Positions 1-5,047 of a stretch of DNA of 31,253 nucleotides are shown here, in pieces. The position numbers were made by a program, and so were the translations under genes. The stretch comes from a virus: positions 1 to 31,253 of IMG/VR virus record IMGVR_UViG_3300049098_000048; one strand, written 5' to 3'. Numbering within the stretch: position 1 is the first letter of the stretch; each line of letters starts with the position of its first letter. The notes beneath the pieces were generated by a model. It saw only the letters and a program-made list of their open reading frames with translations, did not search any database and had not been told where the DNA came from.

Positions 1-179
1 ATGCTTACAAGACCAACCAGCCTTGCCAACTGGTTGGGTACACAACCCAGCGTGGCTTACTCACTAAAGCATGGTTCCGTTGTCGTGATGGACGGACTTT
101 CGCTCTTTCCAAAGAAGAACTCCTCTCATATGACCCTGATCTAAAGGTCTCCAAAACATACAAAAAACCCAAGAAATAA
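1..179 (+). CDS. C-terminal fragment of an unidentified protein
   Basis: The frame reading from base 3 is open to a TAA at 177-179 and gives about 58 residues ending in the Lys-rich tail SKTYKKPKK. The start lies left of the window. The composition (Cys, aromatics, charged residues, RDGRTFALSKEELLSYD) looks more protein-like than the alternative frame from ATG at base 1, which would end at 144. It is followed after 38 bases by the plus-strand discoidin gene, so it probably belongs to the same transcription unit. No family was recognised. Confidence 0.5.
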   Translation, partial: AYKTNQPCQLVGYTTQRGLLTKAWFRCRDGRTFALSKEELLSYDPDLKVSKTYKKPKK

Positions 180-217
180 TGTAGACTCTTCGCTGGTTCG
201 AATATAGGGGAATAGCT

Positions 218-1003
218 ATGAATGGGTTCAGCCGTTTTCTAATCACCTTTGTGGTGGTTCTTTTGTTCTTCACTGTTTCGAAGTGGGCTTCCGCTTGGGA
301 CCACACAGTCATCATGTCCCCATTCGAAGGGTCTACCTATACGGTCCCATTGCCACAAGGACGAGCGTGCATTTACGTCACAGACTGTACCGAGAACATC
401 CTCACTCAGCCCACCGTCCCCTCCGCAGCCCCTCCCCCTCCCAGCCCTCCCCAAGAAGTTAGCGAAATCCCAACCCCCGGAGCTTACGGCTGGTCGTTTT
501 TTGATCCGATAGACCGGACAGAGTGGGCTTTGGAGGTTAGTGCTACGGAGGAGTCAGACTCTACTAAAGCAGAGCTGTATAAGACAGAACACGCCATCGA
601 CGGAGATCCCAACACGATCTGGCACGCCCCTTGGGTGACGCCTACGGGATACCCACACTGGATTATCGTGGATATGAAGACCCAGCACTGGGTTGATGGG
701 ATGATTATTACGCCCCGTCCGTATGATGAGACCAAAGAATACACGGTCAAAAGCAATCCATCTGAGTACGAAGTCTGGGTGAGCAACGACAAGAATGCTT
801 GGTCGCAGGTAGCCAGCGGCACACTAACGTACGAGCCTCTGGGTAGCCCCCAAAAGATTGAATTCCTCATTCCTAACCTAGTTCAATACGTCAAACTCGT
901 AATACTGAACTCCACCGGAGAGACAGAGTCAGTGACCATCAGCGAGATTGAAATCACTGAATCGACCAAAGATCTGGTCATAACTGGAGGAGGAGTATCG
1001 TGA
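218..1003 (+). CDS. Secreted or membrane-anchored discoidin (F5/8 type C) domain protein
   Basis: The protein is 261 aa. Residues 1-26 form a signal peptide or anchor: basic start, hydrophobic core at 7-21, then an ASA-like cleavage site near 24-26. Residues 62-87 are a Pro-rich linker with two nearby Cys (51 and 57). Residues 98-247 read as a discoidin-type galactose-binding-like beta-sandwich, with the typical AIDGDPNTIWHA loop, then PHWIIVDM, YEVWVSND and VKLVILNS strands. Such domains bind carbohydrate or other surface ligands, so this is likely an exported surface or periplasmic binding protein made by the phage. AGGGG at 206-210 supports the ATG at 218. The next small gene overlaps its stop. 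The tail fibre at 22661-27139 also has a discoidin-like domain. The ligand is unknown; a moron or receptor-masking role is inference only. Confidence 0.8.
   Translation: MNGFSRFLITFVVVLLFFTVSKWASAWDHTVIMSPFEGSTYTVPLPQGRACIYVTDCTENILTQPTVPSAAPPPPSPPQEVSEIPTPGAYGWSFFDPIDRTEWALEVSATEESDSTKAELYKTEHAIDGDPNTIWHAPWVTPTGYPHWIIVDMKTQHWVDGMIITPRPYDETKEYTVKSNPSEYEVWVSNDKNAWSQVASGTLTYEPLGSPQKIEFLIPNLVQYVKLVILNSTGETESVTISEIEITESTKDLVITGGGVS
986..995 (+). promoter_or_regulatory. Ribosome-binding site for the 34-codon membrane protein
   Basis: GGAGGAGGAG lies inside the end of the discoidin gene and is correctly spaced for the GTG at 1000. It is much stronger than needed by chance and is the main reason to accept the tiny gene that follows. 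Confidence 0.65.
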
Positions 1004-1104
1004 CGGCAGCTTTTGATTTCTGGATTAATGTTACGCAGACGTTGTTGATCCTGCAGGCTGTTATTCTGCTATGGATGACAGACCTAGCCAGACGAGGTTT
1101 GTAA
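1000..1104 (+). CDS. 34-aa single-pass membrane protein
   Basis: The GTG at 1000-1002 overlaps the TGA of the discoidin gene (GTGA) and is preceded by GGAGGAGGAG. The product has one hydrophobic segment, about residues 8-26 (WINVTQTLLILQAVILLWM), followed by the basic end TDLARRGL, which predicts an N-out/C-in single-pass inner-membrane peptide. Its TAA at 1102-1104 overlaps a following ATG (TAATG) in a frame that runs into the sigma factor region. No family was recognised. A partner for the secreted discoidin protein, a small membrane toxin or a holin-like peptide are all possible; none can be shown from the sequence. Confidence 0.6.
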   Translation: MTAAFDFWINVTQTLLILQAVILLWMTDLARRGL

Positions 1105-1418
1105 TGCCCAGAGAACTGAACTGGCCGCAAGAAACTTATTATTGTGAAGAAGAACGAAGGGAACTGCTCCGGCGCAGAGACTTGGAGAGGCAATCGGAAT
1201 CTGAGCAAAAGCGTACAAACGTACGCAGACGCAAGTCACTGGACGGAAGAGGAAGTCCTGATTCGCTACGAAGCTTGGATGACGTTTGTTATCGACAGGG
1301 CCACCGTAAACTTACCGCCACACTACAAAGCAAACTGGAAAGAAGATCTAGAGCAAGAAGCCCGCATCGCCTTGCTGTTGTGTTGGAGAGATTATCAGAA
1401 GCAGAAGGCACTGTGTAA
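1104..1418 (+). other. Open frame overlapping the sigma gene start; possible true N-terminus or small gene
   Basis: An ATG at 1104 overlaps the preceding TAA (TAATG) and opens a frame that runs to TAA at 1416-1418. Its first ~40 codons look protein-like (MPRELNWPQETYYCEEE, then an Arg/Glu-rich helix), while the rest is a shadow of the sigma factor in the neighbouring frame. It could be a short leader gene that couples translation to the sigma gene. It could also be the real N-terminus of the sigma factor, joined by a +1 frameshift near 1205-1215 or by a sequencing error. The sigma frame itself has a TGA at 1117-1119 and only a GTG at 1144 without a clear ribosome-binding site. Confidence 0.3.
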
Positions 1419-1812
1419 ATTCAGTACTTTCTCTTTTCTTCGTATCCGTGGCGCTGTAATCGACTACTTCCGTGATCGGAAGAGCGTTACGAACCCGACC
1501 CCCTATGCAACCTATGTCTCTGTAGATTTCTCAAACGAAGAGAGCAGAGTTATTTCTGGGCTGGAGCAGCAGTCTTTGGACCACCAGTTTGAACCCGCCT
1601 TGCACAATAGCATGGATCTTAACCACGCCATACAAGCTCTTGAAGTGTGGGAACGAAAACTGCTGGAACTCTATTACAGCAGAGATGAGACTCTGAAAGA
1701 GATTGGGGAACGGGCAGATGTTACAGAAGGCAGGGTGTGCCAGATACACGCCGAAGTCATAGCACGACTCCGGCGATGTATGGACACAGAACCAGACCTA
1801 GAGCTGATCTAA
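1144..1812 (+). CDS. Phage sigma-70 family (FliA-like) RNA polymerase sigma factor
   Basis: The product (222 aa) should bind host core RNA polymerase and direct it to phage promoters. Residues ~40-112 match sigma region 2, including FSTFSFLRIRGAVIDYFRD, which parallels the FliA region 2.3-2.4 sequence. Residues ~160-212 match region 4, with the helix-turn-helix TLKEIGERADVTEGRVCQIH very close to the FliA type. Only about 45 residues separate the two, too few for a full region 3. GTG 1144 is the first usable start after an in-frame TGA at 1117-1119, but it lacks a good Shine-Dalgarno, so the N-terminus is uncertain (an overlapping frame from 1104 may contribute). It is on the opposite strand from the late genes and converges on them, as expected for a regulator. 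The family call is strong; promoter specificity is inferred. Confidence 0.9.
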   Translation: MKKNEGNCSGAETWRGNRNLSKSVQTYADASHWTEEEVLIRYEAWMTFVIDRATVNLPPHYKANWKEDLEQEARIALLLCWRDYQKQKALCKFSTFSFLRIRGAVIDYFRDRKSVTNPTPYATYVSVDFSNEESRVISGLEQQSLDHQFEPALHNSMDLNHAIQALEVWERKLLELYYSRDETLKEIGERADVTEGRVCQIHAEVIARLRRCMDTEPDLELI

Positions 1813-1977
1813 AATATCCTTTCGGCGTTGATAGCCCTGCCGGATAGAACGCACTCCGTCGTAAACGCTGACACCCGGCTTGTTCGGGTCCAGCTTCTTC
1901 TTGATTTTCTTTTTCTTGTTTATCGGTTTGGTAGTAGGTAGAGGGCGACGTAGCCCCTTCATTTCTTTCGGTTGCAT
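1798..1977 (-). CDS. 59-aa Lys/Arg-rich small protein
   Basis: ATG at 1975-1977 is preceded by GAGGAG (reverse strand, spacing 6) and the frame stops with TAG at 1798-1800. The product begins MQPKEMKGLRRPLP, contains a block of seven lysines around NKKKKIKKK, and ends VYDGVRSIRQGYQRRKDIL plus DQL. It is strongly basic with no membrane segment or Cys, which suggests nucleic-acid or virion binding, but no family was recognised. It is the last gene of the minus-strand unit and converges on the sigma gene, overlapping its 3' end by 15 bases. Confidence 0.65.
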   Translation of the reverse strand: MQPKEMKGLRRPLPTTKPINKKKKIKKKLDPNKPGVSVYDGVRSIRQGYQRRKDILDQL

Positions 1978-1980
1978 AAG

Positions 1981-2118
1981 TCACTCCTCACACAGTAATC
2001 GGCAAAGCCGGTTGCAATTCCCCTTCACTTTTAGTTCGCGACAGCGTCTCTTACAGTCTTTTAACGTACCATTACCGGGGCAGCTGGAGGCATCACCGTC
2101 ACGAACGAGGAAAAAGGG
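1981..2118 (-). other. Possible -1 frameshift extension: Cys-rich tail after a CCCTTTT heptamer
   Basis: In the upstream gene's reading frame the heptamer C CCT TTT (2112-2118, reverse strand) fits the X XXY YYZ slippery pattern, so both tRNAs can re-pair after slipping back one base. The -1 frame is then open for 45 codons to TGA at 1981-1983. It encodes a tail with six Cys in a C-x8-C-x3-C-x8-C-x3-C-x3-C spacing (for example KDCKRRCREL and NCNRLCRLLC). This frame has no ATG and no plausible upstream start, so recoding would be the only obvious way to express it. It fills the otherwise empty gap between two genes and ends in the ribosome-binding site of the next gene. Expression is unproven. 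Confidence 0.3.
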
Positions 2119-2510
2119 CCACCTTTCAAGCTGATCTCACTCTCGCGCCCCTCCGTGTCAGTGATCGTTGCAAAGACGTAATACTGATCGGCTGGGTAGT
2201 TATCCACGCTCCAGCTATGGTTACAGAAGATGTCAGTCTGGACTGGACCCTCTACCAGTGTCGCTGCTGTGAACAAATCACCCCCGGAATACAGCGTGAC
2301 ATCCGCATGATCCAGCTCTGCCTCTGTAATCGGTAGCTGCTCACCGTCTGCATTCGGAGCGCGAGTTGTCGGAGGGGTACAAGATGTGTTGTGTACCAGC
2401 CCCTGCCCCTTTTCATACTCAGGGCCTTCGGCCATGACACCGAATGAAACTAAACCAGAAACCAGAAAAATCAGTGTTGTTAAAACTACTACTCTACATG
2501 TATCAGTCAT
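2061..2510 (-). CDS. Secreted protein with fibronectin-III-like fold
   Basis: The ATG at 2508-2510 is chosen because GGAGGAGAG (2516-2524) sits five bases upstream; an earlier in-frame ATG at 2553-2555 lies inside the nuclease gene. The product is 149 aa and starts with a signal peptide (MTDTCRVVVLTTLIFLVSG, hydrophobic to about residue 23, VMA-like cleavage near 25). The mature part has Fn3-like beta-strand features: LDHADVTLYSGG, WSVDNYPADQYYVFATITD, and the closing FVTVMPPAAPVMVR. Two Cys in the mature part could form a disulphide, fitting a periplasmic location. It overlaps the nuclease gene by 8 bases. Function is unknown. A -1 slippery heptamer near the end may give a longer Cys-rich form. 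Confidence 0.75.
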   Translation of the reverse strand: MTDTCRVVVLTTLIFLVSGLVSFGVMAEGPEYEKGQGLVHNTSCTPPTTRAPNADGEQLPITEAELDHADVTLYSGGDLFTAATLVEGPVQTDIFCNHSWSVDNYPADQYYVFATITDTEGRESEISLKGGPFSSFVTVMPPAAPVMVR

Positions 2511-2910
2511 TACTACTCTCCTCCATTGGAAACCACGGTTTGCGTTTGCCCCCATAATACTCTCTCGCTAGTCCCTGCGCTAACATATATTCGCCTAAAG
2601 AATCCCCATCAACATAAATAGACCCCAGAACACGACCAGCGTACTTGCCATATACAACATTATCCACCGACACAATTCCCGCTTTGAGAAACTCCTCTGC
2701 TGTTCTGGTTGCGGCGATTCCAAGCTCTTTTTCCTTTTTGTTTCGTGTCCTTGTCTCTGGGGTGTCAATCCCAAACTCTCTGACGGAAATGAGCACACGA
2801 GTGCTGGGCCATGTGCGAATATAAAGCAATGCGGTGTCGCCATCTTTTGCTCTAACCAGTTCTGCTGCGTACGGTCCATAAACAATCCCACTATTTGGTA
2901 AAACAATCAT
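2503..2910 (-). CDS. Staphylococcal nuclease-like (thermonuclease family) protein
   Basis: This 135-aa protein is the size of a minimal SNase fold. Active-site residues known for the family are visible: the DGDT loop (Asp23, Asp25), Arg44 and Asp49/Glu52 in VREFGIDTPE, and Arg93 in YGKYAGRVLG. The family hydrolyses DNA and RNA with Ca2+. No signal peptide is present, so it acts in the cytoplasm or is released at lysis; degradation of host nucleic acid or of viscous DNA at lysis are plausible roles. ATG overlaps the TGA of the DUF1353 gene (ATGA) and CGGAG precedes it. It lies in the lysis block, next to last before the secreted protein. Confidence 0.88.
   Translation of the reverse strand: MIVLPNSGIVYGPYAAELVRAKDGDTALLYIRTWPSTRVLISVREFGIDTPETRTRNKKEKELGIAATRTAEEFLKAGIVSVDNVVYGKYAGRVLGSIYVDGDSLGEYMLAQGLAREYYGGKRKPWFPMEESSND
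2516..2524 (-). promoter_or_regulatory. Ribosome-binding site fixing the start of the secreted Fn3-like protein
   Basis: GGAGGAGAG on the minus strand, five bases before the ATG at 2510, sets the start after the signal-peptide-less 15-residue upstream extension and favours the shorter, secreted form. Confidence 0.6.
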
Positions 2911-3353
2911 TGGTCATAATACTCCGGAAGTTCTTTGATAATGTTAGATGCCAGTTTCTCTTCCGGAGTCATCCAAGAGCGACTTGCCCCAAGACGTACA
3001 CCTGTATAAATAAGCTCTGCCAGTTCCTGTGAAACTCCTGCGTGCAAGTGGACTTCCATCATAGCTAGGTCTGCATCCTTGCGTGTGAATGAATCGCTGA
3101 CTATAACCAGTTGCGAGCTGTCTCTGTGCCATGAGTACAACGCATCATGTAAGGCGAATCCCCAATCTGCAGCAGTTCCCATTGGTGGCACAAATGCCCA
3201 CAGTGCCTGCGGTACGGAGCCACCATCGAATACGAATCCGCGCTTAATTGTGACGAGACGTCCGTCATTAAGGAGGAATTTAATAAGACGCAGAATAAAC
3301 CAGTGAGTATCATCTTCCTTTCTTATTTCCAGTTTGCCAGTTATTTTGCTCAT
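2907..3353 (-). CDS. DUF1353 family phage protein
   Basis: The 148-aa product carries the family's hallmark features: the central GFVFDGGSVPQALWAF, then FALHDALYSW with a conserved His-Asp, then RKDADLAMMEVHLHAGV and IYTGVRLGASRSW. DUF1353 proteins are common near phage lysis and tail genes; their activity is not established. Its ATG overlaps a possible upstream stop (ATGA), and it overlaps the nuclease gene by four bases. No strong Shine-Dalgarno precedes it (TAAGAA only), which suggests coupling to a small upstream frame (3350-3472). Confidence 0.8.
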   Translation of the reverse strand: MSKITGKLEIRKEDDTHWFILRLIKFLLNDGRLVTIKRGFVFDGGSVPQALWAFVPPMGTAADWGFALHDALYSWHRDSSQLVIVSDSFTRKDADLAMMEVHLHAGVSQELAELIYTGVRLGASRSWMTPEEKLASNIIKELPEYYDQ

Positions 3354-3472
3354 TTCTTAGGACAGAAAATCGCACACATAAATTTCCAAAACTGCGAGCT
3401 AATCCAAACCCAGATTCGGATCAGCCCGCGAGCTATAGGATTACTTCTTGTTTGGGACAACGTACTGGGCAA
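3350..3472 (-). CDS. Possible small hydrophobic/aromatic peptide coupled to the DUF1353 gene
   Basis: A frame runs across the gap between the holin-like gene and the DUF1353 gene and ends in a TGA whose last bases overlap the next ATG (ATGA), as for its real neighbours. Its C-terminal part is hydrophobic and aromatic (GLIRIWVWISSQFWKFMC, then AIFCPKK), like a short membrane or amphipathic peptide. The start is unclear: TTG at 3470-3472 inside the holin-like gene, CTG at 3422-3424, or ATG at 3377-3379 (only 9 codons) are possible and none has a good ribosome-binding site. It could instead be a +1-shifted extension of the holin-like protein, or non-coding. Confidence 0.3.
   Translation of the reverse strand: MPSTLSQTRSNPIARGLIRIWVWISSQFWKFMCAIFCPKK
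3394..3429 (-). terminator. Stem-loop between the holin-like and DUF1353 genes
   Basis: On the minus strand, GCGGGCTGATCC pairs with GGATTAGCTCGC across a 12-base loop: 12 base pairs including two G-U pairs. It is followed by CAGTTTTGG, so the T run is only four bases. This is one of the few gaps in the gene block. It may be a partial terminator, an mRNA-stability or processing element, or a structure controlling translation of the DUF1353 gene. Confidence 0.4.
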
Positions 3473-3632
3473 CGTAAGTTGCGAACCCGGCGAATGCAAT
3501 ACCGACTTCTGCCGGAATCGTTACGCCGCCAAATTCTCCTACGCCCCATGCAACCATGGTTGATAAGAAGGTCATTGCACCACCAACATTAACTTTGCGT
3601 TCTGGTGCGTAGGTCTTCACTTCGTCGTTCAT
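3441..3632 (-). CDS. Holin-like two-TM membrane protein
   Basis: The 63-aa product has a polar N-terminus, two hydrophobic segments (about 17-36 and 42-59) separated by a short turn with the motif VTIPAEVGIAFAGF, and a basic end VPNKK. This is the size and layout of class II phage holins, which open the inner membrane so that the lysozyme reaches the peptidoglycan. AGAGGT precedes the ATG. The lysozyme gene lies immediately upstream, with three bases between its TAA and this ATG. No sequence-level match to a named holin is claimed. Confidence 0.7.
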   Translation of the reverse strand: MNDEVKTYAPERKVNVGGAMTFLSTMVAWGVGEFGGVTIPAEVGIAFAGFATYVAQYVVPNKK

Positions 3633-3635
3633 AAT

Positions 3636-4073
3636 TTATACCTCTGCTGTCCCACTCTCCATTTCACGAGCCAGTTCTTGAGCACGAATGCCTACCTGTC
3701 TCGCCCATTTGCTCTTCAACATATTACGAGCTGCTAGATCATACTGTCCTTCTTCGATATACCCAATAGTATTTCTGAACTGGTTGAATGTGGGTACGCC
3801 CATATTGAAAGCCATATTTATAACTACTTCTCTGCGAACACTGTCCAAACTGTCGAACCAGAAATACTTCTTTTTTAATTCTTCAATAGTGTCCTGAATA
3901 TCGTTGTGCAGTAAGTACAGTGCTTCTTCTTCGCTTATGCCCCGGTCACTGAGATTGCGCCCGTACCCAATCGTGAGTTTCCCAACACTGTCTTTATAAA
4001 TCTTGTGGTACCCATCTCGAAACACGCGCCCCTCGTGCCTCTTAAAATCCTCAACCATACGTTCAAAACTCAT
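3636..4073 (-). CDS. T4-type lysozyme endolysin (GH24)
   Basis: The 145-aa product hydrolyses the MurNAc-GlcNAc bond of peptidoglycan. The catalytic triad of the family is visible: Glu14 in KRHEG, Asp28 in KIYKD and Thr34 in KLTIGYG, with the Asp-Thr spacing of six identical to T4 lysozyme. A five-residue insertion lies between Glu and Asp. NMAFNMGV and the later helices also fit the family. No signal peptide or SAR anchor is present, so export depends on a holin, consistent with the adjacent holin-like gene. AAGGAG precedes the ATG, and the gene overlaps the previous one by four bases. Confidence 0.93.
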   Translation of the reverse strand: MSFERMVEDFKRHEGRVFRDGYHKIYKDSVGKLTIGYGRNLSDRGISEEEALYLLHNDIQDTIEELKKKYFWFDSLDSVRREVVINMAFNMGVPTFNQFRNTIGYIEEGQYDLAARNMLKSKWARQVGIRAQELAREMESGTAEV

Positions 4074-4318
4074 ACCCCAAGTCTCCTTATCTGCTGTTGC
4101 AAGTTGTTTATTTCTTGCTCTTCGAAGGGGGTTAAATCCCGGTCTTCGTACTTGGCTTTCCCACGGATACGGTCAATACGATCTTGTAATTCCCAACTGC
4201 GCTGTTGTTTTACAGCGTTTTCGAATGTCTCTTGCTTGACGTAACGGGTATCCCCTACGTACAGAGCACCAGTTCCCGCCCCGCCAATTAAGACGGTTAT
4301 GATTGCTTCTTTGATCAT
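4070..4318 (-). CDS. N-terminal TM plus coiled-coil protein, inner-membrane spanin (Rz-like) candidate
   Basis: The 82-aa product has a Gly-rich hydrophobic segment at about residues 4-22 followed by a highly charged helix (29-80) predicted to form a coiled coil (KQQRSWELQDRIDRIRGKAK). This N-in, C-periplasmic layout, size and position directly before the lysozyme fit an i-spanin, which connects the inner and outer membranes in the last step of lysis. No lipobox protein (the Rz1 partner) was found embedded in or after it, so the call is tentative. It could also be a small tail or lysis accessory membrane protein. Start ATG overlaps the previous TGA (ATGA) with no Shine-Dalgarno, so translation is coupled. 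Confidence 0.55.
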   Translation of the reverse strand: MIKEAIITVLIGGAGTGALYVGDTRYVKQETFENAVKQQRSWELQDRIDRIRGKAKYEDRDLTPFEEQEINNLQQQIRRLGV

Positions 4319-4725
4319 TCAGAATTTATTTCGTGTGATACAGCGTTGATCTTGTCGTAGATAATCACTGTGGCACCGATACCTGAAACCAGAATACTAG
4401 CTGCTAGTCCCATGGCTATGATGAGTGCTCTGGGAGTTACGACCTCATGCTTCTTTGCGTAATTCTCTCCGACTTCTTTGCGAACTGATGCCTGACATGC
4501 AGCCAGCTTGTTACTGACCATTTCTGGAATGCGGTACACGTTCCCGCTGATTTCATCCAGTCTTGCATGGATACCAGCTTCTTCTCGGGCTGATCGTCCT
4601 AGGAATTCTACAGACGCCTGTTCAAAGTTGTGCTGTTGCTGCTCCAGAATACCGAGTCGTACTGAGTGTTCATCGACTCGTTGATCCAGTTCCTTCAGCT
4701 CGGCGTGGATTGTTTCCTCGGACAT
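4315..4725 (-). CDS. Coiled-coil protein with C-terminal membrane anchor
   Basis: In this 136-aa product, residues 1-90 are helical and charged with heptad-like hydrophobics (ELKELDQRVDEHSVRLGILE), and residues 100-122 form one TM segment (LIIAMGLAASILVSGIGATV), leaving a short polar tail. This tail-anchored layout resembles XhlA-type lysis accessory proteins and other phage membrane coiled coils. AAGGAG precedes the ATG. It heads the four-base-overlap chain leading to the lysozyme, so a lysis role is likely; a specific function cannot be assigned. Confidence 0.6.
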   Translation of the reverse strand: MSEETIHAELKELDQRVDEHSVRLGILEQQQHNFEQASVEFLGRSAREEAGIHARLDEISGNVYRIPEMVSNKLAACQASVRKEVGENYAKKHEVVTPRALIIAMGLAASILVSGIGATVIIYDKINAVSHEINSE

Positions 4726-4734
4726 TACGGCTCC

Positions 4735-5046
4735 TTAAACTAAGTTTGCATAAACCTTAAATTTAGAGATGTCAGATTTCCACGAACCTGTAGGAAGTAC
4801 AACGTGCGCTTGCACCTTCCAGTTCCCAACTGGTGTGAGGTCATCCAAAATCGTTACGTATTGCAAAATTCCATCTGTGCCATCCGTTTTGTGCACTGCC
4901 GTTTTTGTCAGGGTTGTACCGTCTGCTTTCTCGAAGAGAATGTACATCTCTGAAGCAGCAGAGATATCAACAATAGCATCCCCATCTTGCAGGGTAACCT
5001 CAAAGATGGTTCCGATGTCTCCTTCATGTATCTCTCGTGCTGCCAT
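4735..5046 (-). CDS. BppU N-terminal-like beta-sandwich structural protein
   Basis: The 103-aa product resembles the immunoglobulin-like N-terminal domain of phage baseplate upper proteins (BppU type): GDIGTIFEVTLQDGDAIVDIS, then MYILFEKADGT, a GILQYVTILDDLTPVGNWKV segment and a closing KFKVYANLV strand. Such domains attach to the tail tip or baseplate and hold fibres. Here it stands alone as a single domain, so it may be a small tail adaptor. TGGAG precedes the ATG. It lies at the junction between the structural and lysis blocks. Confidence 0.65.
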   Translation of the reverse strand: MAAREIHEGDIGTIFEVTLQDGDAIVDISAASEMYILFEKADGTTLTKTAVHKTDGTDGILQYVTILDDLTPVGNWKVQAHVVLPTGSWKSDISKFKVYANLV

Positions 5047-5047
5047 G

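Noticed and set aside
1-144. Complete small gene from ATG at base 1
   Set aside because: The start coincides with the window edge without visible upstream signals, and the frame from base 3 continues further with a more natural composition.
1873-1889. Five-base-pair hairpin (ACCCG/CGGGT) before a T-rich stretch after the sigma gene
   Set aside because: Stem too short and no uninterrupted T run directly after it; the T-rich stretch is explained by Lys codons of the small gene on the other strand.
1996-2003. GCCGATTA on the minus strand, close to a FliA-type -10 element
   Set aside because: The only TAAA-like element upstream (TAAAAGTG) is about 22 bases away instead of 11, so it does not make a proper promoter; probably chance.
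2061-2555. Longer version of the secreted protein from ATG 2553-2555
   Set aside because: The extension would place 15 extra residues before the signal peptide inside the nuclease gene, while a strong ribosome-binding site stands before ATG 2510.
4070-4318. Embedded Rz1-type lipoprotein in an alternative frame of the spanin candidate
   Set aside because: The other frames contain early stops and no Leu-x-x-Cys lipobox with a signal sequence.
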